In this document: one piece after another, positions 23,426 through 33,850 of the stretch
Layout of the letters: every line of letters starts with the position of its first letter
Numbering within the stretch: position 1 is the stretch's first letter
Assembly (NCBI RefSeq): GCF_040802235.1
Contig: NC_133169.1
Location: 46,259,034 to 46,323,033 of the forward strand
Direction: 5' to 3'
Length of the DNA: 64,000 bases
Source of the DNA: Manis javanica
Lineage: Eukaryota > Chordata > Mammalia > Pholidota > Manidae
Made by a program: the position numbers and the translations under genes
The notes under the pieces: model-generated
Seen by the model: the letters and a program-made list of their open reading frames with translations, nothing else
Told to the model about the DNA's origin: nothing
The model's database searches: none

Positions 23426-25967
23426 CTCCTTTGTTTAGGACTTTCCTCGTTAGGCACTCCGGGATCCAGAAGGGATTTTCTTCACCCTGGGGGAAAACAC
23501 ACACAGCTCCCCTGGATCTGATTATGATTGGATCCGGGCCCTTCCATTGGTTAGATAACACGTCCTTCCATTTTACTAGTTCTTGTGGGTCTTTTGGCCA
23601 CTGATTATGGCGATCCGCTGCTGTATGGCCTTGAGCATCCAGATGCAAAAAATTTATAGTGAAAAGTGCTAGGGCTATGGCAGTTTTTGCTGTGGGGGGT
23701 ATATCTTCAATTCCCCCTTTTTGTTTAAGTAAATAGGATTTGAGCGTGCGGTTCGTGCGTTCCACAATCCCTTGACCCTGTGGGTTGTAGGGAAGGCCAG
23801 TGATATGTTTTATCCCCATGTGATGACAAAATTGAGCAAATTTTGTAGAGGTATAGGCTGGGCCATTGTCTGTTTTCAGAATCTGTGGTAACCCCCATGC
23901 GCTCCAAGCCTCAAGGCAGTGCTGGATGACATGGGAAGCTTTCTTTCCTGACAATGGGGAGGCAAAGATGACTCCTGAACAAGTATCTACGGATACATGT
24001 ACATATTTCAGTTTCCCAAAAGACGAAATATGCGTCACATCCATTTGCCAAACTTGTAAAGGCCTAATACCTCTGGGGTTGATCCCAACATGAGGTGTGG
24101 GAAGGAAGCTGCAGCAATGTTGGCAGCTAAGGACAATGTTCCTAGCTTCGGCCCTGGTTATGCTAAACCGCTTGCGCAGTGTTTCGGCAGTGACATGAAA
24201 TTGTGTATGGAATTTTGAAGCTGTGGTGATAGGGTCTAGCAGGGGAAAAGCTATATTTCTGGTTGCGAGGTCTGCCAGGTGGTTTCCTTGGGTCATAGGC
24301 CCGGGAAGGCCTGAATGTGCTCTGATATGAGTTATATACAAAGGAGATTGCCTATGAAGTAGTGCTGATTGTATCTGTTTGAACAAAGTGGCTACTGGGC
24401 TGGACGCTTTGATTAGCCCGGCCACTTCTAGAGATTTGACTGCATTAACTATATAACAGGAGTCAGACACAATATTTAAAGGTTCAGGAAAGATTTGTAG
24501 GACCTCTAAGACTATGCGACATTCCACTATTTGTGGAGTGTCAAGCGTGTAGCCTTTTGTCACAACTTTGCCATCATGGACATAGGCACCTGTGCCTGTC
24601 TTAGACCCGTCCGTGTAAACTGTTTTTCCATGAGGCAGCGGGGTTAGGCTAGTGACCCGAGGAAATACTAGGAGATGATTTTTGGCGAAGTTGATGAGGG
24701 GATGTTTAGGGAAATGATTATCAAAGGTTCCTGAGAAACTGTAAGCAAGTATGGCCCAATCATCGTTCATAGCACATAATACTTGTATCTGTTCTACGCT
24801 GTAAGGGGTTATAATTTTAGCTGGAGCCTCTCCGAAATGTGTCATGGAGGTTTTTACTCCTCTCAAAGCATGTTTGGCCACGGCTGCCGGATAGTACTCT
24901 ATTGTCCTAGCCTGAGAGGCTTGGGGATGGATCCAGATCAGTGGGCCGTGCTGCCATAAAACTGCTGTTGGCAGCTCCGGGGTGGGAAGCACACACAACT
25001 CAAAGGGTTCATTCGATTGCACTCTATTTAATTGTGCTGTCATCAAAGCCTGTTCTACTTTGCGAATGGCTTGTAATGCCTCAGGTGTGAGGGAGCGCGG
25101 TGACGTTAGTTGTGGGTCTCCTTCTAGGGTTTTAAATAGTGGAGTCAATTCAGTGGTGGGTATCTTTAAGTATGGGCGCAACCAATTAATATCCCCTAGG
25201 AGTTTTTGGAAGTCATTCAAATTTCGCAATTGATTATGTCTTATCTCAAGCTTTTGGGGGCAAATTACATCTGTGTAAATGGTTGCTCCTAGGAATTTGC
25301 TAACACTAGATTTTTGGACCTTCTCGCTTGCTATATTCAGTCTCCAATTTTCTAGGGATCTAGTGAGATCTATATATGCTTCTTCTATTTCCGCTGGTTG
25401 TGGGGAGCAAAGAAGGATGTCATCCATGTAATGGATGATCTTTAGCGTGGGATAGGTCTTACGAATTGGGTCTAGCGCTCGCTGAACGTACAGTTGACAT
25501 ATGGTGGGGCTATTTGCCATTCCTTGAGGGAGGACCTTCCACTGAAATCTGGCATCGGGTTGTTCATGGTTAATAGCTGGCAAAGTAAAAGCAAATCTTT
25601 CCCTGTCCTTGGAGCTTAGAGGTATAGAAAAGAAACAATCTTTAATATCTATTATGAGCACTTTCCATTCTTTGGGTAAGGCAGAGAGGAGTGGCAGTCC
25701 CCGTTGTACGGGTCCAAGCATTCTCATTTGAGCATTTACTGCTCTCAGATCATGAAGCAACCTCCATGATCCTGACTTTTTCCTGATTACAAATATGGGT
25801 GTGTTCCATGGGGACACAGAGGGTTCTAGGTGTCCCACTTGGAGCTGCTCTTGCACTAAGCAATGAGCTGCTTCTAATTTTTCAGAGGATAGGGGCCACT
25901 GAGGAACCCATACGGCCTCCTCTGTGAGCCAAGGTATGGGCATGGCATCTTCAATGGCCCCTATGAA
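23334..25967 (-). CDS. pol: Pol: reverse transcriptase, RNase H and integrase, open
   Basis: The frame is entered by -1 frameshift at the heptamer 25,967-25,973. The first internal ATG is at 25,943 and gives 869 residues, close to the usual betaretroviral/IAP Pol length. Numbering from that Met: RT palm with YMDD at 172-175; RNase H with TDGS (D445), E474, D494 and D558; an integrase zinc finger with H579, H583, C607 and C610; and an integrase core with D635 (WQMDVTH), D692 (TDNGPAY) and E728 (GIVERTN), so the D,D-35-E triad is complete. It makes and integrates proviral DNA as part of a Gag-Pro-Pol polyprotein. No stop or frameshift is seen. Its 3' end overlaps env. Confidence 0.95.
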   Translation of the reverse strand, partial: FIGAIEDAMPIPWLTEEAVWVPQWPLSSEKLEAAHCLVQEQLQVGHLEPSVSPWNTPIFVIRKKSGSWRLLHDLRAVNAQMRMLGPVQRGLPLLSALPKEWKVLIIDIKDCFFSIPLSSKDRERFAFTLPAINHEQPDARFQWKVLPQGMANSPTICQLYVQRALDPIRKTYPTLKIIHYMDDILLCSPQPAEIEEAYIDLTRSLENWRLNIASEKVQKSSVSKFLGATIYTDVICPQKLEIRHNQLRNLNDFQKLLGDINWLRPYLKIPTTELTPLFKTLEGDPQLTSPRSLTPEALQAIRKVEQALMTAQLNRVQSNEPFELCVLPTPELPTAVLWQHGPLIWIHPQASQARTIEYYPAAVAKHALRGVKTSMTHFGEAPAKIITPYSVEQIQVLCAMNDDWAILAYSFSGTFDNHFPKHPLINFAKNHLLVFPRVTSLTPLPHGKTVYTDGSKTGTGAYVHDGKVVTKGYTLDTPQIVECRIVLEVLQIFPEPLNIVSDSCYIVNAVKSLEVAGLIKASSPVATLFKQIQSALLHRQSPLYITHIRAHSGLPGPMTQGNHLADLATRNIAFPLLDPITTASKFHTQFHVTAETLRKRFSITRAEARNIVLSCQHCCSFLPTPHVGINPRGIRPLQVWQMDVTHISSFGKLKYVHVSVDTCSGVIFASPLSGKKASHVIQHCLEAWSAWGLPQILKTDNGPAYTSTKFAQFCHHMGIKHITGLPYNPQGQGIVERTNRTLKSYLLKQKGGIEDIPPTAKTAIALALFTINFLHLDAQGHTAADRHNQWPKDPQELVKWKDVLSNQWKGPDPIIIRSRGAVCVFPQGEENPFWIPECLTRKVLNKGDDFAIPPDPAPDTGDPDSGSIEMGNPVCLS

Positions 25968-26874
25968 AAACCCAGGCCGTGACGGTCATTCTTTACTTTG
26001 GGCAGGATGGGCTCTATGTGTCCCTGTTGGTGTTTCCCCAGCCCCTTGCCAGGGATGTATCCCATGTCCATCATCATGCCTTGGGCGGGGGTGGAGTATT
26101 CATTAATGAGTTTGAGGCCTAAGTCTCTCATGACATCCCTCCCCCATAAATTGACCGGTAGAGGGAGTACATAAGGGGTGACTGTACCCTCTTGTCCTTC
26201 AGGGGCTCGCCATTTCAATGGTTTGGCACTAATTGAAGGGCTTGACTCATATCCTAAACCTTGTAATGAATGTGAGGATTGGGTCACAGGCCACTTGGAG
26301 GGCCACCAGGTTGCAGAGATAATACTTTTATCTGCTCCAGTGTCTAGGATTCCCTCAAAGCTCTTTCCCTCTATTTGAAGAGTTAATTTTGGTCTGTCTG
26401 CTAAATCTAATACTATGAAGGCTGAATCCCAGTCAGAGGAGCCGAAGCCCCTTTCTCCCCTCTCCGTGTTGGTAGCAGGATAATTGGCGTGGAGACTAGG
26501 TAAAACTAAGAGCTGGGCTATGCGGTCTCCCGGGGATATAGGATAGATTCCTCTGGGAGCCGAACACATGATTTTTACTTGTCCTTCATAATCTTGATCT
26601 ATAACTCCGGGATGAACTACCAGGCCTTTCAATGCAGCAGAAGAGCGCCCTAGGAGTAACCCAAGGGTATTTGGTGGTAGGGGGCCTTTAAAGTCTGAAG
26701 GGATAGGCTGAACTCCCATCTGTGGAGTCAACACTATTCTGGTGGTGGCACGGATGTCCAATCCCGCGGAACCTGAAGTGGCTCTCCTTGGGGGGCCTGG
26801 TTGTTCCCGAATGACACTTGCGTGCTGGTTGCCCCATATATTTGCGGGCCCTGGTGACGGGGGCCCCTCTGGGC
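25961..26874 (-). CDS. pro: Pro: dUTPase, aspartic protease and G-patch domain, open
   Basis: This frame is -1 relative to gag and open from the slippery site at 26,875-26,881 to a TAG at 25,961. It would be made as Gag-Pro. Numbering from the TTG at 26,761, the dUTPase motifs are all present: AGLDIRA spanning the N-end, LLLGRSS (35-41), GVIDQDYEG (52-60), [10 protein letters not shown] (76-85) and [11 protein letters not shown] (100-110). The protease active site DTGAD is at 140-144 and GRD at 207-209. A glycine-rich G-patch (about 229-265, with [11 protein letters not shown]) closes the frame. dUTPase fused to a protease with a G-patch is a betaretroviral hallmark. The protease would mature the virion proteins; the dUTPase limits uracil incorporation. 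Confidence 0.92.
25967..25973 (-). promoter_or_regulatory. Pro-pol -1 ribosomal frameshift heptamer
   Basis: Read on the minus strand the pro codons are CTG GGT TTT TCA TAG, so the heptamer G GGT TTT fits X XXY YYZ exactly and lies just before the pro stop. Slipping back one base gives an open frame into Pol. A downstream stem or pseudoknot was not modelled. Confidence 0.85.
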
Positions 26875-28491
26875 GTTTTTTGGCAGTTCTAAGGGTTTCC
26901 CTTCTATATCTTTAATAGACCGGCACTCATTGGCCCAATGCCTGCCTTTCTTACACTTAGGGCACAACCCAGGGGTCTTTTGGGTTGTTTGTTCTGAAGC
27001 TGGGCTCCTACACTCTCTCTTTATATGTCCTAATTTCCCGCATTGAAAGCATTTGATACTTCTGTTAGTGATCCTGGCTTGTTTGTGGCTCTGTAATATG
27101 GCCGCGGCTAGGCCCGCATTGGTGAGTGGCCCTCCTATTTCTCTACAGGCTTTCAACCAGGCATGTATCCCTTTTTGTTTCCAGGGTGTTATCGCCTGTC
27201 TGCATTCCTTGGTACATTGTTCAAATACTAATTGCTCCACTAGGGGCATTGCTTGTTCCTGATCTCCAAATATTCTGCCTGCGGCCTCCATCATACGAGC
27301 GACAAAGTCAGAAAATGGCTTGCTCAGCCCCTGAATAATTTTTGTCAAATTGCCTGATACTTCTCCTTTGTTGGTGAGGGCTTTCCATGCCTTGGCGGCG
27401 CACGTGTTTATTTGTGCGTATACCTGTAAGGGGAAGGCGGTCTGGTTGGCTACCCACTGTCCTTGGCCCGTCAGCATATCATATGACCACGCAGGCTGTC
27501 CTTCGGCCGCGTTTGTGCGTGCCTGGGTCATGCTGATATCATGCCACAATGCCTTCCATTCTATGTATTGCCCCATACTAGAAAGGCATGCCTTAGTTAC
27601 ATATTGCCAGTCTGCGGGTGTCATGGCTGTCTCTGTTAATCTCTCAACTTGTGCTATGGTATAGTTAGCACTGACTCCATAAGCCCGAACGGATTCTGCT
27701 AACTCCTTAACTTGTTTATGGCTCAGGGGCTGGTGAGAGCGTACGCCATTATCCTCAAATACAGGAAACATTTGTCTAATTGCCTGAAGAGTATCTGGGT
27801 GGCAAAAGGAGAGTGCGCCACTCACGTAAGGTGGCGGGGCAAAGGGCGTCGGGGGACACCCTGCTTTCATTTTTTCCTTGGTCTGCTTTTCAACTTTGCT
27901 GGTTCCCTTACTTCTGCACTCTGCGGTTTTATTCTCTTCCCCTTCCTCTGCGGATGTTAATTCCTCCTCAGATTCCCTATTGGAGAGTTGGAGGTCCCTC
28001 AACTCTTTCCAGGGGTATTTACTATTTTCTCTGAGGCGATCGTCACTCGCTTCTCGGGGCTCTTTCGCTTTTGCCCTAGGCGGGCTTTCTCCCTCACTCT
28101 GAGGTTTCTTTACCTTCTTTTTTGTGGCCTTTTTTCGGCCGCGCACGCTCTCTGTTTCCCGTTCCGTTTCTGACATGCTCTCTTGGATATCTGTCAATGC
28201 TCTCTGACCTTCTTTTATTACCTTTTCACATCTCTCATCTTGCAGACAAGCTCTAATCAGTTTCCAGAGGGGCCTGGTGCCTCCCCTCAGGCTACCCTCC
28301 TCCTCCTCTCTATCAAGATCTTTCCCCAGTTTGTCCCAGCTCGGGATTGAGAGGGACCCTGAACAAATGAACCAGGGGGCCACACGGTCTATCTCCTTCA
28401 CAAAAGATCCTAAGACTTTGCTGGAGACCTTCAAGTTTCGCTCTTTGAGAGCTGTCTGCAGCGCCGTGACTAATGACGGTGCATTCCCCAT
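26734..28491 (-). CDS. gag: Gag polyprotein, open, 585 aa
   Basis: A 585-codon frame whose ATG sits in a near-ideal Kozak context (GGCACCATGGGG). MGNAPS at the start supplies an N-myristoylation glycine for membrane targeting. A basic and acidic linker (about 108-210) precedes a PPPY late-budding motif (219-222). The capsid region (about 225-470) contains a major homology region with QGLSKPFSDFVARM at about 387-400. The nucleocapsid has two CX2CX4HX4C zinc knuckles (481-494 and 510-523). The protein assembles particles and packages RNA. The frame is intact to TAG at 26,734. The pro frame is reached by -1 slippage about 140 bases before that stop. A PPPY motif plus env would suit budding at the plasma membrane more than intracisternal retention, but this is inference. 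Confidence 0.95.
   Translation of the reverse strand: MGNAPSLVTALQTALKERNLKVSSKVLGSFVKEIDRVAPWFICSGSLSIPSWDKLGKDLDREEEEGSLRGGTRPLWKLIRACLQDERCEKVIKEGQRALTDIQESMSETERETESVRGRKKATKKKVKKPQSEGESPPRAKAKEPREASDDRLRENSKYPWKELRDLQLSNRESEEELTSAEEGEENKTAECRSKGTSKVEKQTKEKMKAGCPPTPFAPPPYVSGALSFCHPDTLQAIRQMFPVFEDNGVRSHQPLSHKQVKELAESVRAYGVSANYTIAQVERLTETAMTPADWQYVTKACLSSMGQYIEWKALWHDISMTQARTNAAEGQPAWSYDMLTGQGQWVANQTAFPLQVYAQINTCAAKAWKALTNKGEVSGNLTKIIQGLSKPFSDFVARMMEAAGRIFGDQEQAMPLVEQLVFEQCTKECRQAITPWKQKGIHAWLKACREIGGPLTNAGLAAAILQSHKQARITNRSIKCFQCGKLGHIKRECRSPASEQTTQKTPGLCPKCKKGRHWANECRSIKDIEGKPLELPKNAQRGPRHQGPQIYGATSTQVSFGNNQAPQGEPLQVPRDWTSVPPPE
26875..26881 (-). promoter_or_regulatory. Gag-pro -1 ribosomal frameshift heptamer
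   Basis: On the minus strand the gag codons are CCA AAA AAC GCC, so A AAA AAC fits X XXY YYZ. It is the same heptamer class as the known gag-pro site of mouse mammary tumour virus. The -1 frame after it is open through the dUTPase and protease. Confidence 0.85.
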
Positions 28492-28641
28492 GGTGCCTCC
28501 TTATTTACAGAGAACCATCAACCATCATCCTAAAAAGCAGGGGCCTCTCGGAACTTACCCCTCTGGGCTTTCTTCTGACCTGCAGTTCTGAATCCTCTCC
28601 AGATGTCTGAAGGGTCCTCCCTGTGCCGGTGATGTTCTGGT
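28492..28641 (-). other. Provirus leader between PBS and gag
   Basis: About 150 bases of untranslated leader. It should hold the packaging signal and the splice donor for env mRNA, but I cannot place either with confidence. Confidence 0.6.
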
Positions 28642-28659
28642 TCCCGGGTTTCGGCACCA
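28642..28659 (-). promoter_or_regulatory. Primer binding site, tRNA-Phe
   Basis: Two bases after the 5' LTR, the minus strand reads TGGTGCCGAAACCCGGGA. It is complementary to the CCA end of mammalian tRNA-Phe at all 18 bases. IAP elements use tRNA-Phe, while HERV-K and MMTV use tRNA-Lys, so this supports the IAP-like placement. Confidence 0.9.
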
Positions 28660-28661
28660 CT

Positions 28662-28995
28662 TGTCGCGTGCCCTGTCCTCGCCGGCAAGAACAGCATGCA
28701 ACAACAGCAGGAATCTTCTGCAGAAAGCTTTATTCTTCAGCTCTTTGTGAAACAAATGAGTTGGGCAGGACCCAGAGGGGAAGGAGAGGCTTGCTTATAT
28801 AGTTCTCATGCTCTGACCTGGTTGGTGCGGCTCCATATGCCTTATTAGCATAACCATTTGGTGGGTCTCATTGGTCCTTATGCCAAGGCGCAATTAGCAT
28901 GTAGTTTAGTGGTGTGGGATGATTTGTCATTAGGAAGTTCGGGGCCTTCTGGCTGCCCTGCATTGGGCGCTATTTTCTGAGCGCGGCTGCCAACA
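28662..28995 (-). repeat. 5' LTR of the provirus (334 bp) with promoter
   Basis: Same 334-bp length as the 3' LTR. On the minus strand it holds a CCAAT-type element (GACCAATGAGA), a TATATAAG box (complement of about 28,794-28,801) and AATAAA (complement of 28,729-28,734). These give a complete U3-R-U5 that should direct transcription of the provirus on the minus strand. Confidence 0.95.
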
Positions 28996-29001
28996 TCAGT
29001 C
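28996..29001. repeat. 6-bp target site duplication (right copy) of the provirus
   Basis: TCAGTC, identical to 20,964-20,969. Both copies are unmutated, which supports a recent insertion with no recombination with another provirus. Confidence 0.95.
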
Positions 29002-29279
29002 CATATTGCTGCCTTAATTACAAGGCATCATCAAAGCAAGCAGAAAAGTAGTCTTTTAGAAATTTGTTAACAATCTTGACAAGAATTTCTGTATGAACTG
29101 GTGATACCATAGACCTCAAGTGAAAAGACTAGAAAATAAAGGATCAATCACTATTTGATATTAATAGATATAACCAAACATAGTCTTTCCCATTCCCACT
29201 GATTTCAGGGGTGAAAGGGAAAAATTAAGTTTCAGGGAGTGAAGCAAAAACGAACTGGACTGTCATCACTTATCAGTCA

Positions 29280-30776
29280 TGCATGGTTCCATAATATATT
29301 AATAATATATTCATATTATATTCAGGTACTCTTACGTGTTTAATTAACATACTGGCATTATGCTACATTTCTTTTTCTTTTTTTTACTCATAATTATATT
29401 TTTAAATAGATTAAGGTAGACACACTTCAATTCAGATCATTTACTTCTAACCCCTGCTTTGTATTCCATTATTTGCATATATCACATTTTTTCTATCCAT
29501 TTCTCTACTACCAGCCATTCAAGTTATTTCCAACTCTTTGCTAGTTCAAACTAGGCAGCAGAAAATTTCTGAGAACTCGCATTTCTTGTATCTCCAGAAG
29601 AGTCTCTGTGAGGTATAAACTTAGGAATGATACTGCAAAGACACAGAATACGAACATGCTGCAATTTCACTAACACTCTTAAGCTGTTCTCCACAATGAC
29701 TACACTAATTTATAGCCTCCCTCACCGTACAAGGCTGTTCCTTTCTCTCCACATCCTCACCAGCACTTTATATTATCTGGCAGTTTAATTTTTGCTAAGC
29801 TGATGGTTAATAAATGGGCTTCTCATTTGTTCTCGGTTTTTTGTTTTGTTTCTGGTTAGGTGTCTCATTTAATAGTTTGTTTAGCATCTTGTAAGTGATG
29901 CCCAATGTGTTAAGTCATCTGTCTAAGGATGGGAGTCTAGCCTCAGAGTCACATTTGGTAAATACACTCCTCCACAAACTAAGGTAGAGCAATAATGCTA
30001 AAGGTGTTACATCTATTTATTATTGAATTTCAGAAAATGCGGGGGAAATTTTCAGTGGGTTATGTTTTCCAACACACTGCTCTTAGCTCCTGTGAAAGGT
30101 ACTGGCTCAGAGGGGCACGGTAAGGAACATGGAATGGATGCAAGATAAATGTGGGTCAACATGTGCTATCTTCATGTAAGCCCAGTTTTGTTCTCCCAAA
30201 GAACAAAGTTGTCTTCTCTTAGAGATCTGATCTGATTAATAATTTTTACTTAAATCCCTTGAGAAATTGGACAATTTTTCTTTTACTTCTTGGCAAAAGA
30301 TAGTGTGATCCTGAAAGGCTAGTGTGAAGAAATGGTCGAACGAAAGCCAAGTATCCAAGTCATAGCAGTTGATGCAAAAAGAAACAAGGGAGGTTGCATG
30401 GTTGTTTAAACATTATTATCTGTGATTAAAGACAATGTTGAGAATCTCTGCAATGACTAGTTAGCCATTCAAATTCCTCTTTTTAAACAGCTTAATCACA
30501 TCCTTTGTCCATTTTTCTTTTTTTTTTAATGAATAGTGGTACTTCCTTATGGTACTCTAGATTTTTTTATATATATTAACAATTCAAGGAACATTTCCTG
30601 GACTATTATTTCTACTTATGTTGTCCTTTGTTAACCAAAGTATTTATTTTTAATGTAGTCAAATCCATCAACTTTTCTCTTAAAAGATTATGTATTTTAC
30701 CTTTTTGGTATGTCTGGAGCACCTAATTGATTTTCTCCCATATAATGAACCTATTTTCATGAAACATTTATCTTAA
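29280..30776 (-). mobile_element. Ancient L1 fragment, antisense (first part)
   Basis: Plus-strand landmarks are 'cagccattcaagttatttccaactctttgc' (split, near 29,512), 'ctgttctccacaatgactacactaat' (29,684), 'ctccacatcctcaccagcac' (29,746) and 'tttgtccatttttc' (30,497). These are an antisense L1 ORF2 end and 3' region. Highly decayed. The stretch 29,880-30,470 is not clearly L1. Confidence 0.6.
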
Positions 30777-31006
30777 AATTAAAGCATTTTCCAATTAAAG
30801 ATGGCAGTGTGAGAGGTGAGACAGAGAATCCCTCCCCAAACCACATATAATACAAAAATATAGTTAATACAACTAATCTTAAAAGAGCAACAGGAAAGAA
30901 GGCTGCACCAGACTGTATACACCTGGAGAACAGAGCCGACCTCATGAAACAGGAGTGTATATCAGTGATACCTAAATAAAAAAAGTTTTTAATTAAAGCA
31001 TTTTCC
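30777..31006 (+). mobile_element. Short L1-derived retroposon with perfect 16-bp target duplication
   Basis: AATTAAAGCATTTTCC occurs at 30,777-30,792 and again at 30,991-31,006. It brackets a 198-base insert (30,793-30,990) in the antisense L1. The insert begins 'aattaaagatggcagtgtgag', like an L1 5' end, continues with text alignable to the 5' UTR of the plus-strand L1 at 57.3 kb ('cctccccaaaccacatata' versus 'cctcccaaaaacatacata'), and ends 'atcagtgatacctaaataaaaaaag', like that L1's 3' end. No ORF. It was evidently retroposed by L1 machinery. Confidence 0.75.
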
Positions 31007-31932
31007 CCTGATTTATGATGCCATTACCATCATTTAGCAAGTTCACATAAAGACACATATCTGTTTCTGGACTGTCAGTTCTGTACTGTATGTCTACCCT
31101 TATACATTTACCAATGTATTTTACCACTTACTGCTTTGCAGTGTATTTCAGTATCTAGGAGGGTCACTCATTCTTTCTCTTCTCCATCTAAGTTCAAAAT
31201 TTTAAACTTTTATTAGCTATTTTAGGGCCTTTATTTTTCTATATATATTTTTAAATCCACATGCCAACTTGCCTCATGATTCCGACTGTAATTATTATTA
31301 AAAATGCATGTAATATATTCCAAACTTGGAAACACCAACATTTTTACATGGTAAAGTCTTCCTACTCATGAGCCTGGTATATTTCTACATTTACTTGGAT
31401 TTTCTTTCCTGTCTTTTACTAGAGTTTTACAATTTCCTTTATAAAGCTCTTGTGTACCTTGTTAAATTAATTTACTTATTTTATAGCTTGTGTTGCCATT
31501 ACAAATATATGTGACACCTTTTCAACTACTGTTATACCTTAGTTTGCAAAGCAATGTGACCTTGAGGCTAGACACCAGCCTCAGCCAGATGGTTTAACAC
31601 ATTGAACATCAATCACGTCTGGCACTTACAAGACCCTAATTCTTTAATATTTTAAGTTGATTATTGTTGGTATAAAGGAAGTCTTATTTACTTTTACATG
31701 CTAATCTTATATTGGGGAATCTTGTTAAAGTTTCTTATTGGTGTGACTAATTTGCCCATTAATTCTCTTGGATTTTGAATCAGTAAATAGTTACAATATA
31801 TTCTCCATATCAATTAGTACTTTCTTTCCTTTCCTTTTGGCTAGAATAATTAGTACCCTAGTAAGTACCATTTATACAAAGTATATGTCTTGCTCTTGCG
31901 TTTAGAAGAAGTGCCTTATATTGATCTATTAA
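31007..31932 (-). mobile_element. Ancient L1 fragment, antisense (second part)
   Basis: Continues the antisense L1 text: 'atctgtttctggactgtcagttctgtactg' (split, 31,060), 'catgccaacttgcctc' (31,260) and 'ggggaatcttgttaaagtttcttattggtg' (31,714). Split from the first part by the short retroposon and from the third part by a solo LTR. Confidence 0.6.
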
Positions 31933-31936
31933 ATAT

Positions 31937-32948
31937 TGTTAGGCAGAACAATAGATATGAGCAGGCGGAGGGAGAATAGGGCCAGTAAAGGCCACTGTAT
32001 GGGAGTCAAAAGAATTAACCACATAGAACCAGAGAGCCAGGAAGGACTCGCAGAGTCAGTGCCCTTTGCAGTGTGAGTTCACTCCACAGGCTCTAAATCT
32101 GGGCTGACCTTGAGACCTGCTCTAATTAATGCAGGTGAGAGGGCAGAGACACGGAGAAGCATCACGATTAATTTTCCTAAAAATGCTGAGATATGAATAG
32201 CATAGTAAGAACAGAAGGGACTTATCTTAAGGCTAAGAATCCATTTTAAAAGCAGAGAATTGGGAAGTTGGATTCCTAACATATTCTTTGGTAATCAACC
32301 AACAACCTATCTTAAGGCAAGGCAAGCAGTCTTAACAGGTATGTTCCCAGTGCGTGGAGGTAGCAATTATCTTAGAGAGGAACAGGAAGTATATCCTACA
32401 GAATTATCTGGAGCACTGACTGTGGATGATAACATATTGTCTCTCACCGGAGATAGACATCATGAGACTGCTTGACAAGCCTATGCCCGTGACCCTTTAT
32501 CTTTATCCCAGACAGAAATCCCAGCTTTTAAGCCCACTTCCTCTCTGAGATTGCCCAGACTACCCTTTATTGGAGTGTGTAATTTTAAAAGACTTTTTGC
32601 TGCTAAACTTACTACATTTTATCTCTGTGCTCTTCCAGTAGTGTCTTCATCCCTTTGCTATTTAATTCTGTTTTCCAGATTTTAAGCACAAGTCTTCACT
32701 CTGTCCTAATTCAGATAAGTAGGGAGGAGGTACTTAGAGCTGGGACTTGAGCTTGCAAGTTCCCATCAGTGAGCTTCCCCTTCCTCTCTGTTCATTCAAG
32801 CAAGCCTGCCTTTGTCTGCCTTGCTGCTGGCCTATTCCTCCCTTCGAGGACATTTAAACAAAACTTTTGCTCCCCTTCACTACTGTGTTTCTACCCTCCC
32901 ATTTTTTGTTGTGGTGGGGACGAGAATTGAGAACTCGACACCTTAACA
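31937..32948 (+). mobile_element. Solo LTR, ERV1-type family 'A/B/C', copy A
   Basis: Begins TGTTAGG and ends CCTTAACA, flanked by ATAT on both sides (31,933-31,936 and 32,949-32,952). A 4-bp duplication fits an ERV1 (gammaretrovirus-like) integrase. From about 32,155 it aligns along most of its length with copies B and C ('agcatcacgatta', 'gctgagatatgaatagcatagtaagaacag', 'ctctgtgctcttccagt', 'gcacaagtcttcactctgtc'). It has extra 5' sequence that B and C lack, has lost the AATAAA they keep, and lacks a central block. Alternatively only the part from about 32,135 is the shared LTR. Confidence 0.7.
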
Positions 32949-32952
32949 ATAT

Positions 32953-33850
32953 GACATCTGTTGTAGGATATTTGTATATGGGGCTTTATTCAGTTATCAA
33001 GTTCCTATTTCTAGTTTTCTAAGAATTGTTATCACTTTTTCCCAAGCATATTGAACTAACTCTGTTTTCCTTTAGTCAACCATTGTGATATGAATTCATA
33101 AAGTTTCTAAAGCTGAATTATCTTTGTGTTCCCAGGAAAGCTGCCCCCTGGTAACAATACAGTGTTTTTTTTAATAAATGTTCAATTTCCTTGGATAATA
33201 ATAAAAAATGTTTCCACCAAAAAATCAGTGTACCTTGTTCATATATTTATGGGACTAATTTTAATCTAAGTTATACAAGACTCATAAAATGAGTCGGGCA
33301 ATTTTTCTTTCTTTTTTATGTTCTGGAAAAACATTATGGGGATTATGTGTCCCTTGAAACTGGTAAAATCCACCACCTGTAAAATTATTTTTCATGGGAC
33401 TGGTGAGAAGAACAAAGATGTTATCTTTTTAACATAATTCAATGTCATTACTGATTATAATTCTACCAAGTTTTCTATTTCTTCATGGACTAACTATGCT
33501 TTTATTTTCAGATATGTGTCTATTGTATCCATAAATACTTTTTAACAGTGTTGTTTCCTTAGCTTTACTCTCTACCATATCTAAAATTCCTACCTTTTCA
33601 TTTTTTAAATTCATTTGAATCATTTCTCATTTTTCCTTAGTGAGAAGTCCAGTTTCTCCACCCTCTTGGAATTTTTAGAGACTCAAGATTTTGGTTATAC
33701 TGTCTTGTTTCTTTCCTATGCCTTTGATTTCCTTATGTATCATTATGATTTCATTTATTTTGATAATTTAGTTTTTATTCTCTTGCTCTTTTCCTACCAC
33801 CTAAATTTTTATGAATTTACCCTAAAAATTATGCAAAGCCCCAGAAGTAA
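32953..33850 (-). mobile_element. Ancient L1 fragment, antisense (third part)
   Basis: Plus-strand text 'gttatcacttttt', 'ttcatggactaactatgctttt' and 'tctccaccctcttggaatttttagagactc' (split) looks like the antisense inner ORF2 of an old L1 that flanks solo LTR copy A on both sides. No frame survives. Confidence 0.5.

Larger units (their letters stand above)
20970..28995 (-). mobile_element. Full-length IAP-like class II (betaretroviral) endogenous retrovirus
   Basis: An 8,026-bp provirus on the minus strand in the order 5' LTR, PBS, gag, pro, pol, env, PPT, 3' LTR. The LTRs start TGTTGGCAGCCGCGC, like rodent IAP LTRs, and end in ACA. The PBS matches tRNA-Phe at all 18 bases, as in IAP elements. 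All four reading frames are open over their expected lengths, and both -1 frameshift heptamers are present. The dUTPase plus G-patch protease in pro, and the lack of a CX6CC motif in the Env transmembrane subunit, place it among betaretroviruses. The two LTRs differ at 3 of 334 sites (21,005/28,697; 21,021/28,713; 21,258/28,950). This means recent insertion, roughly two million years at 2.2e-9 substitutions per site per year (assumed rate). I see no defect in the coding part, but infectivity cannot be judged from sequence. Confidence 0.95.
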
